Positions 1 through 11,980 are shown, counted from the stretch's first letter. The stretch is 64,000 nt of DNA from Onchocerca volvulus (GCA_000499405.2 HG738136.1:1351274-1415273); one strand, 5' to 3'. Notes: a model not told the origin generated them from the sequence alone. Numbers and translations: made by a program.

Positions 1-1333
1 GTAATGATTATCTAAAAGAGAATTTTTTGGAAACAAAAAAACACTTTGTTTTCAATCTTTCTCTTCTCTCACAAGCTCTAATTCTTCGGGACTTCGGGCA
101 ACTTTGTTAGGTTTTATTTTTAAATTGTGAAAAAGTTACCTTTGTTTTATTGGATGTTGTGTTATAACAAAGGCGTCGCCGATATGTCAATCTTTGCGGC
201 ATCCTTCTAACCTAAAATGAATTCAATTTCTGAATACTGAATATTGAAAAATTATAAGGGAAGAAACTAGTGAAACAGAACCAGTGAATTCATCATTTTT
301 CATACAAAGGCTACTGTTAAATCATCTATGTTATCTCACGTAAATTTGCCTACAGGACCTCTGAATCGCAAAGTGCTCCACGTGAAACCTTCGAATCATG
401 TAAAGCACCGCCAGTGAAACCTCTAAATCACGTAGCCTGGACACCCGCTCCGACGTTTACTACCCGGCATTAGGACAAGTGAAAATCATCGTAGTACAAA
501 TATCAAGGACGCCATGAAACATTGGTCTCATCGACATCATTAGAGGAAGTAGCAGAAAGTTTGCTTAAATTATGAATGATTTTGTAATCCGTTTCTCAAA
601 AACTGGTCAGAAATTATATCAAGTTTTCTAATTTTATCAGAAAATGCCCAAAAAATATGTATTTGAACGAGTTTTGAATAAGAAAAGGGTAGAGTAACAC
701 AACGAGATTCTGGTTCGAATAGAGAAGTTGATGCAGTTCTTAGATTTTTTTGTTTTCATGAATTTCGTGTACCGCGGAGAGTTTTGGTTTATCCTGGATA
801 TTTTGGCATACTGAGTTATTCAGAAAATATGACTAATTCTGCCTCTTATGGTTTTATGTGGGGATGAAATTAATTTTAAGTTTATTAAGTATAAATGTAC
901 AAAATAAGATTTAAAAAATACACTCATATAGGAAATAATGGGAATAATTTAATTCCAAAAATAAGATTTCAATAAAGATTGAAGAAATTTACGTGTAAAA
1001 CGCTTATACATTTTATGGAAGGGTGTTATCATAGCAAATAGACAAAAAATTTGAGCTGTTACAATAACAATAATTATAGCAATAATGAAACATCTATAGC
1101 AATAATTAAAGGTAGATTCATAAGGCATGGTTGACTGCTAATACTGATAATGATCGGGAAAATATGATTACATAATGTACGGTAGCGTAAAGGAAGCTTC
1201 ATGCTACTTTATTATTATCGTTTTAAAGCTTCAACTATTTTATATGTAGTTTTTTTTATATAACAAGTATTCATCTGATGAACTTAGTGTTTGTTATCTT
1301 TGTATTGATTCAAGTGATATCTACTTATTTCAG
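1..1333. other. Intergenic DNA upstream of the proteasome gene
   Basis: I see no supportable coding exon here. Most of it is A+T-rich filler. The exception is a more complex block at about 340-560, which holds three imperfect 32-base repeats (listed separately). The promoter of the downstream proteasome gene should lie in this stretch, but no TATA box or other element is clear enough to call. Confidence 0.6.
355..449. repeat. Three imperfect ~32-base tandem units
   Basis: Units start near 355, 386 and 418. Each carries a variant of CCTCTGAATC followed by a CACGTGAA or CAGTGAAA-like end. Base composition is more balanced than in the surrounding DNA. It could be a decayed mobile-element fragment; no open frame crosses it. 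Confidence 0.4.
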
Positions 1334-1347
1334 AAAGTGTTGGGATT

Positions 1348-4333
1348 ATGTCCGGTACCCATTTTTTAATTGGAATATGTACTGACAATTATGTGATTTT
1401 GGCAGCAGATCGTTCATGCTTCGCTCATGGAGCGATTGTTGTTACTGATGGTTATTTTTTTTTTCTGCAAGAAATTTCTAAAGTTTAAATTTTGTGTCAT
1501 ATTAATATTTGACTGAAAATAAAAATGAGCAGTAGTTTTTAATACTTCAGATTTTTTTGGCTGCTTCAATTTGTCAAAACTGTAAAAATTAACATTTTAC
1601 AGTCGAAAGGGACTTGAAGATCGTTAATATGCATTCACTTGTAATATTAAAGATAGATAGTGGATGTTCTAATTCATGAAGTTATTCTCTGGAAATTAAT
1701 GAAATTACTACAATGATCGTGAAAATTTCTTTGAAAAAACAGTTGGATGAGCATTTTTGGCAAAATTTTTATAAAATTCATTGTAAAATCTCCAAAATAT
1801 GTTTTACTTGATCACGTGATAAGTTTCTTTTCTAGGTGACATGAGATATTTATTTGTATTTAATTTGAGGAAAATAACATTAATAATATATATTGACAGA
1901 TGAGGAAAAGAAATTTACCTTGGGTGATAAATTAGCAATGGTATGTATTGGAGAGGACGGTGACGTAGCGCAGTTTGGAGATTGGTGCAAACGAAATATT
2001 CAACTTTATAAACTTCGATATGGTAAATAAAGTTTTACACAACATGGTATAGAATAAAACATATTTTCCTCTTACTTTATATATGACTTGTTGATTTTTT
2101 TTCCTTATTTGTCCATAGAATGAGAGATTAAAAGCTATTGATATATTGGTTAGGTTTCTGTAAACTTGATTTTTCATAAACTTATCGAAAAAACGCATAC
2201 TTGAAATATAAGTGTATTTCAAGTATACGACTGCAATAACTGCAATAATCAAACTGCAATAATTGAGATGCTGATATATGCAAATTATAAATTTTGTATA
2301 TTATTTCACGTCTTAACTTCTGATCGATGTATGCAGTGATGAATACTAGATTTTAAATCAGATTTTCGGAGACCGATTCTGATATCATTTTTTCTAAGTA
2401 CAAGTCATTGCAGGTTATGAAATGAGTCCACGCTCAAGTCATCATTGGATTCGCCGAAGTATCGCTGAATCTTTACGAACGCAAGATTATTACGTTGTTG
2501 ATACACTGATTGGTGGTTATGACAGCATTGAGAACAAAGCTTTTCTTGGTTCTGTTGATTACTTGGGCAATGGTATTGCTGACCAGGTTAGTTGTAATGT
2601 AAGGTTTCTTTTATAGAACTGCATTCGTAGCAACAGCGATTGTAAGGCTTATTTTGCGCTAAATAAATTATAATTTATGATATTTCTCTTTCTGTTGTAA
2701 ATCAAGTATTTGCTATTTTAATTTATCGATGCTTATTTTATCACCCTTGCTAACCTTAAGAATGTTAAATAAAAAAAAAAATATTGTTAATTTAGTCCGA
2801 ACTATTTCTTGCATAGTGAATGTTAATGTTTTCAGCCATATATATTTCGTGGATTCAGCGGACGACTCTGTTATGCAATTCTGGACAAAACATATAAAAG
2901 TGGTCAGTATATATATATATATATATATGCAGTAATGCTTTATTTGACATATTCGGCTTATTACCAAGGCTAATACAGTATAAATCTAATAATGATGACT
3001 TGCTTTTGGATCCGATATAGGCGTACTTTTTGGAATTGAATTAGTTTATCATTACCACTAAATTAAAAAAAAAATAGTTCAGACACTCTTTTTCCTAAGA
3101 ATATTAATTTATTTTGGTCTAGTCAGGTCATTTTTCTGTTCTGATTTTTTTTCTAACTTTTTGAATTTTTTTTCTTTTAATTTTTAATCTTAATCCGCTA
3201 GTCCAAAATTATTTTATGTTATAGTGTAAAAAAAGGTTTCTTGTGGTACTATTTCTATTTAGATATGACTGAAGCCGAAGGAATGGATTTATTGAAAAAG
3301 TGTCTACATGAATCGAAACGTCGTTTCATCGTTAATTTACCATCATTTGAAGTAAATATTTGCGCTTTTACATATTTAGAATTGATGTTAAAATGATTAA
3401 AAATTAGAAAATGCAGAATGCTAGATACTTGAAAAATTGCGCACTTAGTTCCTGGATTATCGGAATGTTTGTTTGTTTGATTATTTGGTATTTCAGATTA
3501 CTTAAATGTTCGAGTATCTAAATACTTGATTACTCGATTACTTGAATATTTAAATATTTGGTTGCATCTAGCATTCTGCACTTAATTACATAAATATTTG
3601 ATTTGCTTAAATATTATACTCTCTATATTTAAAAATCTTCGTTTCTAAAAGTAAAATCGAAGAGGACAAATTCGTTGAGTGAGATTTGGTCTCAGACTGA
3701 AAATATTTAGTTATTATTTGAATCAATTTTTTGACTGAAATAGTAAAAATAGAATACTTTTTCTTTTTAAATCCTAGGCGGAAAAATATCTTTTTTTAAG
3801 TCTATTGCTCTTTGCATACGAGCTTCAGTTAGAACAAACATCCATTATTATTCATTTATTATTATTGTCATTTTCATTGCTATTATTATTAATTATTTAT
3901 GTTAATTAATTGTTTATGTCTATGATTTATGATCTATTAGTACTTATTGCTGTTACTTCTTATTTAAATACTAAGTCCCTACATCTTTCTTTAATTCGAC
4001 TGCTATTAGTTGATTGCTTCATCTATATACATTATTTAATCAAGTGTTGAGTACTTAAATACTTGATTAGTCAATTACTTAAATATTTAATCATTCAGTT
4101 ACTTGAAGACTTAAATGCTCGAGCATTTAAATTGATGAGTTAAGTTTTAATATTGTGAAAAATTTGAGAATATCGGAGAAATCGGGAAAAACTTTCTTTT
4201 CTTCCATTTTTTTGCTTTTCAATTAAATAAATTTCGAATTATTTCACATGTGATTAGTGTTCATCAAGTGTTTCTTCAGGTATTGGTTATCGATAAGAAC
4301 GGAACGCGACAGTTGGAGGATATCAAAGTTTAG
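1348..4333 (+). CDS. pbs-4: Proteasome subunit beta type-2 (20S core beta4)
   Basis: Six exons: 1348-1450, 1900-2022, 2414-2586, 2836-2902, 3263-3351 and 4280-4333. All junctions are GT..AG and keep phase, giving 202 residues; human PSMB2 has 201. The product is a structural, non-catalytic beta subunit of the 20S proteasome core. As in the family, there is no propeptide and no N-terminal catalytic Thr. The first residues (MSGTHFLIGI) lead straight into the Ntn-hydrolase fold. Visible family marks include VILAADR near residue 18, the CIGEDGD..QFGDW stretch around 57-68, NIQLYKLRYG, LIGGYD at about 104, and FLGSVDYLG at about 115. The last exon encodes the beta-strand VLVIDKNGTR. A splice acceptor at 1331-1333 lies 14 bases before the ATG, which fixes the start and suggests trans-splicing. 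Intron 5 (928 bases) contains a small inverted-repeat element. Identification is by family resemblance from memory, and is strong. Confidence 0.93.
3412..3580. repeat. Inverted-repeat element in proteasome intron 5 (MITE-like)
   Basis: A perfect 15-base inverted repeat, TGCAGAATGCTAGAT at 3412-3426 and its reverse complement at 3566-3580, bounds a 169-base segment. The interior is rich in ATTACTTGAATATTTAAATA-like short repeats, and similar short repeats recur at 4040-4135. Size and layout suit a miniature inverted-repeat element, but no target-site duplication is clear. Confidence 0.4.
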
Positions 4334-5168
4334 ATACAATTTCATTACTTTTTCATTTCATTGTTCGATTGGATTGTTCTTTTTTTCTTCATTTATTATT
4401 ATATTGCAATCACTGACTGGTATCAAAACTATTTTCTGATAAATAACTTTTTAAAACCGTATTTTGATTTAACATTCTCTAAAAGTTTCCTGAAGAAGTC
4501 AAATTTTTGAAATATTAAGATTGAAGCTTAAAGTAGGAATCTGCAAATATATTAGAATGCAGAAGATGAGATACAATAGGACTGGTTCGTGAATGACATC
4601 ATATAATATCTAGGATTACAAAAGGATTCGTATTATTATAATTTCCAATATTCTTTTAAATTCTAAATATTTACCATCATTCTCACCCTAAATTAGTGGT
4701 TTTTGTAACTTTATAAAATACTTCTGTATGTACCGAATTGAGATCTATTTTTTATTTTTTCCGAAAACTTCGCTGTTGCATTCAGATTTCAATGCACAAA
4801 TATTGAGATATGAATGCAACAGTGGTGTAAATGTAGATACATTTTTGCAACTGAAAAAATGTTTCTTTTCTCATCACAGAAAATTTCGTGGCATGAATAG
4901 GATAATTATTACCTACACATGATGTTTCATTAAAATTGGAAATACAGGTGTCAATGTTGAAAAGTTCAGAATCAATTATACGGAAAAGTGACAAAATACA
5001 TTGCAGTGATTGCAGTGTTGATAGAATGCTCTCTTATTAGCCTATCATTCATCAATTCAGTAATTTATTTTTTATGCTCTCATCCATAAAGAAAAAAAAA
5101 AAAAAAAGAAAAAGCAATCACTTTGCAAATATGATACAATAATGAAAATAATATAGTAAAATGAAATT
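4334..5168. other. Tail-to-tail intergenic DNA
   Basis: This lies between the stop codons of the convergent proteasome and V-ATPase genes. Both 3' UTRs must fall here. There is a long A run at 5091-5107. Short open frames on both strands have no protein-like character. Confidence 0.6.
5064..5069 (-). terminator. AATAAA poly(A) signal for the V-ATPase C gene
   Basis: AATAAA on the minus strand, about 100 bases after the stop codon at 5169-5171. This is the usual position for cleavage and polyadenylation. It was found by sequence only. Confidence 0.45.
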
Positions 5169-6278
5169 TCAATATTCCGGAAAAGCAAGATTTACTTTAT
5201 AGATCAGATAGGGCAGATAGGTCGGTCCTTTTTTCAGTTTTCTCTCCGAATTCGGTTCATTTGTAACATTTATCTCCTGTTGTTTCTCATAAAATTCCGT
5301 CAATTCGGATTGCAATTGTTGCGACAAATTTTTTCGTGGATAAAACATAATAATTTGATATTCCTCTTTATCGTATCGTATCGAACTTGCTACATATGCT
5401 CGAAGTATTTTAATATGAATTAACAAATCAAAAAGTTCATCAGCTATTACTTTCAACCATTGGATGAGTAAGACATTTTGATATCGTGTAGCTTCTTCAA
5501 GTTTTCGCTTTTCATGAAGTTTTCGGGCGTATCCATTCGGATCCGTTCGAAATCGTCGTGTAATGAAACCAAATTTGGCGCAATTTTCACGAAATTCTGC
5601 GAAATTCTCACGAACAATTACAACCGAAAATAGCTTATAATCATTATCTTCGGTAATGAAACAACTCGAACATGCTACCACAGAATCATGAATTGTTTCA
5701 TATACTTCTAACCATGTATTCGTTAATTCATATGGTACAGCAACGTAAACTGATTGAATATATTCCGTATCAATAATTGTTTCTTCACGTACAATACGTG
5801 TGAAATTTTGCGTAACTAATGATTCTTCAGCGGCAATATATTCTTTGGCTATTTTCAAATTTTCCTTATACATTGCAATATTATGACGCATTTGTTGATC
5901 AAGTTCATGGAAATGATTGTAAAAAACATGACATAAATCAAATAATAATAAATATGGCGAATATTTGTTCATATTCCATTCGAAATCAGTTATATTCTCA
6001 CCGTATGATCGTTTTTGAACAATCAAATATTCCAATAAATCAACACCTTCCTGTTCCAAAACATCTTCAAATGTAAACAATAATGATCGGAATAAATTTT
6101 CCACGCAATGATCCATATGAAGTAAATCTTTTGCTAATTCATGTAATTCAACTTTTGAAGTAGTTCGAAAATTCGGAATTGATACATTTGAAAATGATGC
6201 AAAATCGTAAGCGACAACTTTCAATTTCAACCAACTCGTTTCAAAACATTCTTTAATTGGCGCCGAAATGATGAACAT
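5169..6278 (-). CDS. V-type proton ATPase subunit C, intronless and divergent
   Basis: A single open frame of 369 residues; C. elegans VHA-11 and human ATP6V1C1 are about 382-384. Subunit C bridges the V1 and V0 sectors of the vacuolar proton pump and takes part in their reversible assembly. Family marks occur in the right order: MFIISAPIKE at the start (family: FWLISAPG), VSIPNF near 32, GVDLLEYL near 82, FEWNMNKY near 99, DTEYIQSVYVAVP near 170, a WLEVYETI..VVACSS segment near 190, RRF, IQWLKVIADELFDLLIHIK near 280, LRAYVASSIRY near 299, and YLPYLIYKVNL at the C-terminus. A splice acceptor at 6293-6295 ends 14 bases before this ATG, so the in-frame upstream ATG at 6305 falls in intron or outron and was not chosen. 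The missing introns, in a region where every other gene is split, together with the divergence, suggest a paralogue, possibly a retrogene. No A-tail follows the stop on the sense strand. Frame and key regions are intact, so it is probably functional. Confidence 0.9.
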   Translation of the reverse strand: MFIISAPIKECFETSWLKLKVVAYDFASFSNVSIPNFRTTSKVELHELAKDLLHMDHCVENLFRSLLFTFEDVLEQEGVDLLEYLIVQKRSYGENITDFEWNMNKYSPYLLLFDLCHVFYNHFHELDQQMRHNIAMYKENLKIAKEYIAAEESLVTQNFTRIVREETIIDTEYIQSVYVAVPYELTNTWLEVYETIHDSVVACSSCFITEDNDYKLFSVVIVRENFAEFRENCAKFGFITRRFRTDPNGYARKLHEKRKLEEATRYQNVLLIQWLKVIADELFDLLIHIKILRAYVASSIRYDKEEYQIIMFYPRKNLSQQLQSELTEFYEKQQEINVTNEPNSERKLKKGPTYLPYLIYKVNLAFPEY

Positions 6279-7071
6279 TTTTCGTTGTTGATCTGAAATC
6301 TTCAAATTATAGAAATTTTAATCACAAAATTATTCGATGTAATCCGAGGATGACGATTTGATTTTGTGATCAAATGTCAAAATATATCATCTAGATCAGT
6401 CCTAATCCAAATATATTGAAATTTTCGGATTCAGATTTATTGCTTCTATGATTTGATTCATTAGAATTTAATTTGTCAACATTATTTGTACGATATTTTC
6501 TGAAATTCTTTGGAGCTTTTGGAACATCATATTTGATCAATTATTCATATTACCTTTCTGATAGCAAATTTAAATTTTAAATTAAATTTCCAAAATCCAA
6601 AAAAAAATTTTATTTCCGAAAAAAAATTAGTTCACTTTGTATCGCGCAATGTTTGCTGATCCGAATTTGAAACTTTTTTGCCCGATTCCACTTCTTATCA
6701 ATTCTAGCGAAAGTATACAGCTGAAAAAAAGCGATTAATCATCGTTAATGATAAATCATTTGAATTTTGTGTAAGAAAAAAAAAAAAACAAATTAGACGA
6801 AATCAAATTCTAATAAAAGGAAAAGAACGAAAATGTCAATCATATTAGGCTCGAATCCTAAGAATATCTCCAAAAGCCTCAATTTTGGGCCTTATTTTGC
6901 CAAGCACTAACTTAATTTTGCAAAATTTTCGATATCATTGTTTTTTTGAGAAAAATCGCGAAAATAAACCAAATTTATTGATTTATTTGGAAGATCTATT
7001 GATTGATTAATATTGCTCGAATACATTCTCAGATTACATAGGTAAAGTAACGAAAGAATTTGAATGTGTTA

Positions 7072-7084
7072 AGGTGAAAGGTCA
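7072..7084 (+). promoter_or_regulatory. DR1-type nuclear-receptor site (AGGTGA-A-AGGTCA)
   Basis: Two AGGTCA-like half-sites in direct orientation, one base apart, about 800 bases upstream of the V-ATPase C start. More half-sites follow within 300 bases: TGACCC near 7188, AGGTCA near 7196, and TGACC-CTTT-GGTCA near 7341-7354. Clustering is the only evidence, and binding is unproved. Confidence 0.3.
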
Positions 7085-7308
7085 AAATTGTGCAGATCGA
7101 AATAAATTCATTCCCGCAAATGAATGGATTTTTTAGTCTCGACTGAAGCAGAAAATGACGACAAAAAAATAAACCTCTGTGAAGATGACCCTTGATGAGG
7201 TCACACCATGTGTTCTTTCGATATGAAAATTCAGCAGCTCTGAAAGACAACTTACTATAAAAAGTGCAGTGTGGATGATGCCTAGCAAGCAAGGCCACAC
7301 CCTTTAGA

Positions 7309-7334
7309 AAAGGTCGAAGGTCGAAGGTCGAAGG
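7309..7334 (+). repeat. AAGGTCG tandem repeat, about 3.5 copies
   Basis: A 7-base unit, AAGGTCG, repeated head to tail. It stands out by its G+C content in this A+T-rich intergenic DNA and contains AGGTC-like half-site cores. Confidence 0.6.
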
Positions 7335-9694
7335 GATATATAGTGACCCTTTGGTCATTCCTCTTTTATAAAAATTAATCTTAATTTTTGATTTTTGCTT
7401 AAATTTTCTAAAAATTTTTGAACTGATCAAATAGTTTAGACTATTAAGCATATTTTATCATACTTTCATTTCGTACGACTAGAGTCAAATTTAAATTTAA
7501 TTAATTTCAAAATATATGATTTAAAAATTTCTTAACTTAATGTAAAGTAAATTTAACTTGAATTCAAAAAAAAAAAAAAAGAAAACAAAACATAGTAGAG
7601 ATTGCAATGAACAACTAGCAAAAAATCCTAAACTATTATGACAAATCATTTTTGTTGATCTCGAATTTTCCCCGCTTTATGGGAGATAGCGAAAATTGTT
7701 TGGGATAAATTGGTCTTTTTTGGAAGAAATGATCTTAGTTGATAAGTAAATGCTGCTGGATCAGGAGGAATTTTCTCGAATTTTATTCAAACTAATCGAT
7801 TTTATTTATTTATTTATTTTTTTTTTCGTAAAGATCATGGAATTTTTCGATCAAATTTATCGATCAAAGAATTACATGCAATATTGAAGAGTTGAAGGAA
7901 GTTGGAGAAGTTTGACAAACAATTTCATGATAAATAATCTTAAAAAGTTATCATTTATCTTAAATCTTTCTTCTTGTCACAATTATAATATCCAAATTTG
8001 TAGAAAAATCGTATATATCTATTTTGATTTTAAAATTATTTGAAATCGTTTGCTTGTTAACATTTCTAGTATTTCAATTCTTTTTTTATGTTTTTTGGTA
8101 TTAAATAAATGACATAAAAAATGATAAGGAATGATAATTATTGCACAAAACATTATTGTTTTATGATTCAAACTTATTACAAAAGATATTTTCTTCAACC
8201 AAACCACAATAAAATGAAATTTTTGGAAATTACCAAAATTGAAAATTATCATTTGTAATTATTAAATCGTAAATATTTTTTTTATACTTGGAAGTTATCA
8301 TTCGCAATTATTAATGGTAAATATGATAGGAATTGCAAACTTTTTTTATTGTTTTAATTATTTTGAAAATTATCAAAAAAAAAAAAACATATCGTAGAAA
8401 ATTATATTCAATGAACGACTTTTTTTTTTGTCCAATTAGAAGAGAAAAATTGAATTGAATGAAATTATTATAATGCACTAATCAATTGAAATTTGCTGAT
8501 TATATCAATCAAGTTGATCAAATTGAAATATATACTTTCAGAAATCTTTCCATCAATTAGGAAAAAATGAGAAACAATTTTAGTGAATCTTTAAATTAAA
8601 AAAATTTCTTTTTCTCTCAAATTTCATACTGTTTGAGTATTTATATTGGAAATTTTCATTATTTCATTCGTATTTGTTAAATTTGTTTTAAGTTGAATTT
8701 GCATTAAAGTCTACAGAAATACCGCTAATATTAGTAGTTCTGAATGAACTGAAATGTAATTTCATGATTTTGTCGAATAGTAGTGCTATTTGCTTTCTTC
8801 AACTTAAAAACTTGCTTATCTTAAGAAATTGAGTTTCTTAGTAAAAAGAAAATTTTGAATTAATTTTTGTTTTAATTGCTATAATTACACACACACAAAA
8901 AAAAATTCATTAGGAATGTATGGAAGAGCTAGTATGAAAATACATTGAGATACAAAAAAATTGAGAGCATTTCAACAACAAAAAAAAAAAAAAAAACAAA
9001 TTTTCACGTTCAAAAATTCGAAATTCGCAATTGACGTATAACACGGAAAAAAAAAACAATCAATCTTGCACTACTGTAAATGACCCGACAGTTTCACGTG
9101 CAAGTAATAACCAAAAGAGTGTACTGTAAATGATAATAAAAATGATAAAATTGATAATAATAATAATAATAATAACAATAAAAATACATGTAATAGCATT
9201 TGAAAGAGATAAGAGTGACCAGAGTGACCAATGCAAAATTGGATAATTTGAGCATTCGGATAAGTTTGGAAGATATATTCTTCCAAATTCAAACAAGCAA
9301 CAATAAAATCAAGTTTATAAAAAACTCTACAATGTATGAAGTTATCCAAGGAAATATCCAAAAAAGGAGATTCAAGGAAAAGAAACCTGAATCGAATATG
9401 ATTTATCTATTTGAGGCCTTTTTTATTTTCAAAATGAAAATCAAATCTTCTTGAAAAATTAAATTATAATCAAACATAATGTACAAAAACAAAAATATGC
9501 CAAAAATTTTCCAAAAATTAGTGAAGCACTGGATGGAAAAAAAAGAAAAACTAGGTAAAAATAAAGGCATCAAAAGTTGAAAACAAAAAATAAGAATAAT
9601 ATTTTAATGATATTATCATCAATATTGTCAAGATAAGCTTCGTCTGATTCAGAAATTGAATTTTGGCAAGCAAAATTTCTTCTACTACTATTCA

Positions 9695-9700
9695 TTTATT
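9695..9700 (-). terminator. AATAAA poly(A) signal for the 300-residue gene
   Basis: Minus-strand AATAAA about 120 bases beyond the TAA stop at 9818-9820, a typical spacing. Sequence evidence only. Confidence 0.4.
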
Positions 9701-9817
9701 TCGTAATTAATAGAATTCAATTAATTAATGCTATTTTTTTCCGGATCAAAAATCAAATAATCTTGACAATTTGATTAATTGAAATGGAAATTTGCAAAAA
9801 TATAGCAAATTTTGAAT

Positions 9818-11980
9818 TTAATTTTTTTGCAACCGAATAAACTGACAATAAGAACATAGCAAAGCTTTTTCCATTTTGCTTGGCCATCCAGCAAGTACAC
9901 ATTTGAATCTTCGTTGGAATATTGATTTCAACGTCCATAACTTTTTCATCATTCGATCTTCAGGAATTCCCGGTAAAATATTGGTACTTCGATTGACTAT
10001 CTGAAAAATGCATCAAATTTGAATCTTTTTTTAGACAGAATAAAAAATGTTTGAAAAAAATTGATTAAATACTTAATGATTTAATTAATTTTCATAATTT
10101 AAATTGATTAGTTTGATTGAAATTTCAAAAAATTGACTTTTTGATTTTCAATTAAAATGAAATCAGACTAATGAAAATCAAATAAATTTTCCGATTTTAT
10201 TTATAAATTTTTATTACATATTTATTTTAATTCCTGTTATTTACTTTTATCCCTATATAATTCAGCTAAATTAAGTTCAATAAGAATTAAGTTAAATTAA
10301 ATCCAAATTTTTCTTAAACCCAAAGTTAAATTAAATTTTAACTTTTTTAAAATCTAAATTAAGTCCAAAATTTCATTAAATTCAAAATTTTCTTAAATCC
10401 AAAATTAAATCAAATTCAAATTTCAATAATGGCTAATTTATATACTTTCAAACTTACACAATTTAAATATCCTTCATATTGTTCTTCCAATTTTCTGAAT
10501 AATTTACCACCAGCATTTTTTCGCCATTTCATCGTACGTTCAGCAAAAAGATGTATCGTATCTTTTTCACGTCGAATATGTTGACGATAGGTCGCATGAA
10601 TTGATCTGATGTGATCCAGATAAACTCCGATTTGTGATGGATCTTTCGAAAAATCAATACTTTCTACCAATTGTGATCCACTGCATTGAACCGATTGTAC
10701 ACATATTGGCCAAAATTCCTTTAAAAAATTTTTGAAACTTTTTGGCTTTATTTTCAAAAATTTTCAAATTTTAAGCATAAAAATTTGTCAAATTACCAAA
10801 AATTTTGAATTAGCATTCAAAACTTTTTTCAACATTAGCAATCATTTCGAAATTCTTACTTTTATCTTTAAAAATTTTTAAAAACTTCAAGTTGTCGAAT
10901 TACAATTAAATTATCATTCAAAAATTTCAACTATTAATTAACATTCTCTCAAGTTTTATTGATTAGAATATGCGTAAATTCTACACCTTAGATTACGTGA
11001 TAGATTCCATCTAAAATTCAGAATCTTTTTTTTTTTTTTTTTTTTTTTATGCAAAAATCAAATTTTATCGGTTATTTGGTGAATAATGATGGATAATTTA
11101 TGTTACCTGTTGTGCACGATATTTTTTGACTAATTTTTCAGCAATTTGTTCAATCTCAGACATCACTCTTAGACAAAATAACATTGTCATAACATTGCAA
11201 CAACAACCACTTAACAATTTTCTCTCGTTAAGCCACATATTATCAAGTTCCTGAAAATGCTCACAAAATTGCTAAATGCCATCTAAAAATTTTTTTTTTT
11301 TTTTTCAAATCATCCAAAATTATTGTTCCTCCCTTCCCCGTCATATGATGCGACATCGATGGCAAATCGCAACTGTGAGCAAATAGAAATCGTATGAATC
11401 TCACAAAAAATATTTGAAGACACTTTGATTTTTTGAGAGTTTAAAAATTGTTTATTCGCTTTCTCCCCATCATCCTCTCTTCTTTGGTCGCAAATCTTCG
11501 CCGAATTACATATAATCCTTGCGAATTATCATCATTTCAACTCGTTTGTTAATTTTATTAACTTGATAATAATATTAACTTAACTTTTTTACTATTCTGT
11601 TTAAAAATAAAAATGAAATTGGCAATATAAAAAAAAATCAAAAATATTGAAGATAACATTTTAACCTTTCGGATTATTTCAAGTCCACGATAAAATGAAT
11701 TTCGTCCAGGATTTCGCATCCAACGATGAGTTCTGCTCAAATGTTGAGTGATTGTTTGATCGCTATATGGCAAAAAAGTTGATTGCAATATTAAATAATT
11801 CATTGTTTGACGTCGTGGCGATTCTTCATGTTCGCAATATTTGTGCCATTTTCGCATATTTTGAAATTTACATCGCAATCCTGCTCGATATAACATATGC
11901 TCACGATATAATTTGTAACGTAGCAATCTTTCGTTACTTATGCTATCATCAAGTTTGTCTCGACGTTTTTGAGCATTCAT
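9818..11980 (-). CDS. Uncharacterised basic protein, 300 residues, four exons
   Basis: Minus-strand exons in order: 11980-11666, 11250-11107, 10718-10458 and 10000-9818. Each is a whole number of codons (105, 48, 87 and 60 plus stop), so all introns are phase 0. I do not recognise the family. The protein is rich in Arg, Lys, Cys and aromatic residues. It begins MNAQKRRDKLDD and contains a Trp/His-rich stretch (QHLSRTHRWMRNPGR, residues ~82-96). It has a Cys cluster (GCCCNVMTMLFCLRV, ~118-132), amphipathic, possibly helical parts (EIEQIAEKLVKKYRAQQ, ~137-153), and a charged segment with HIRSIHATYRQHIRREKD (~182-199). I see no convincing membrane helix or signal peptide. A TTTTAG acceptor ending at 12009 lies 28 bases before the ATG, suggesting a trans-splice site, although an upstream coding exon cannot be excluded because that leader is also open. 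The first donor (GTTAAA) is weak; the others are GTAACA and GTAAGT. The regular phases make a real gene likely. Confidence 0.65.

Larger units (their letters stand above)
6293..9694. other. Intergenic DNA between V-ATPase C and the 300-residue gene
   Basis: Mostly low-complexity A+T DNA with A and T runs, plus a (TAA)n tract at about 9153-9180. The block 7040-7350 is more balanced in composition. It carries several AGGTCA-type half-sites and an AAGGTCG tandem (listed separately). A 140-codon minus-strand frame at 7029-7451 overlaps that block but resembles no family I know and lacks splice logic. Confidence 0.55.

Noticed and set aside
5091..5107. A run as a retrocopy poly(A) tail for V-ATPase C
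   Set aside because: It lies on the wrong strand: the sense strand of the gene reads poly-T here.
5819..6076. Plus-strand 85-codon frame
   Set aside because: Antisense shadow of the V-ATPase subunit C gene.
6850..6868. TTAGG-CTCGAAT-CCTAA, a tRNA T-arm look-alike
   Set aside because: No D-arm, anticodon arm or acceptor stem could be folded around it.
7029..7451. 140-codon minus-strand open frame
   Set aside because: It starts and ends in low-complexity DNA, shows no recognisable family, and its centre is better explained by a cluster of GGTCA-type repeats. It may be chance.
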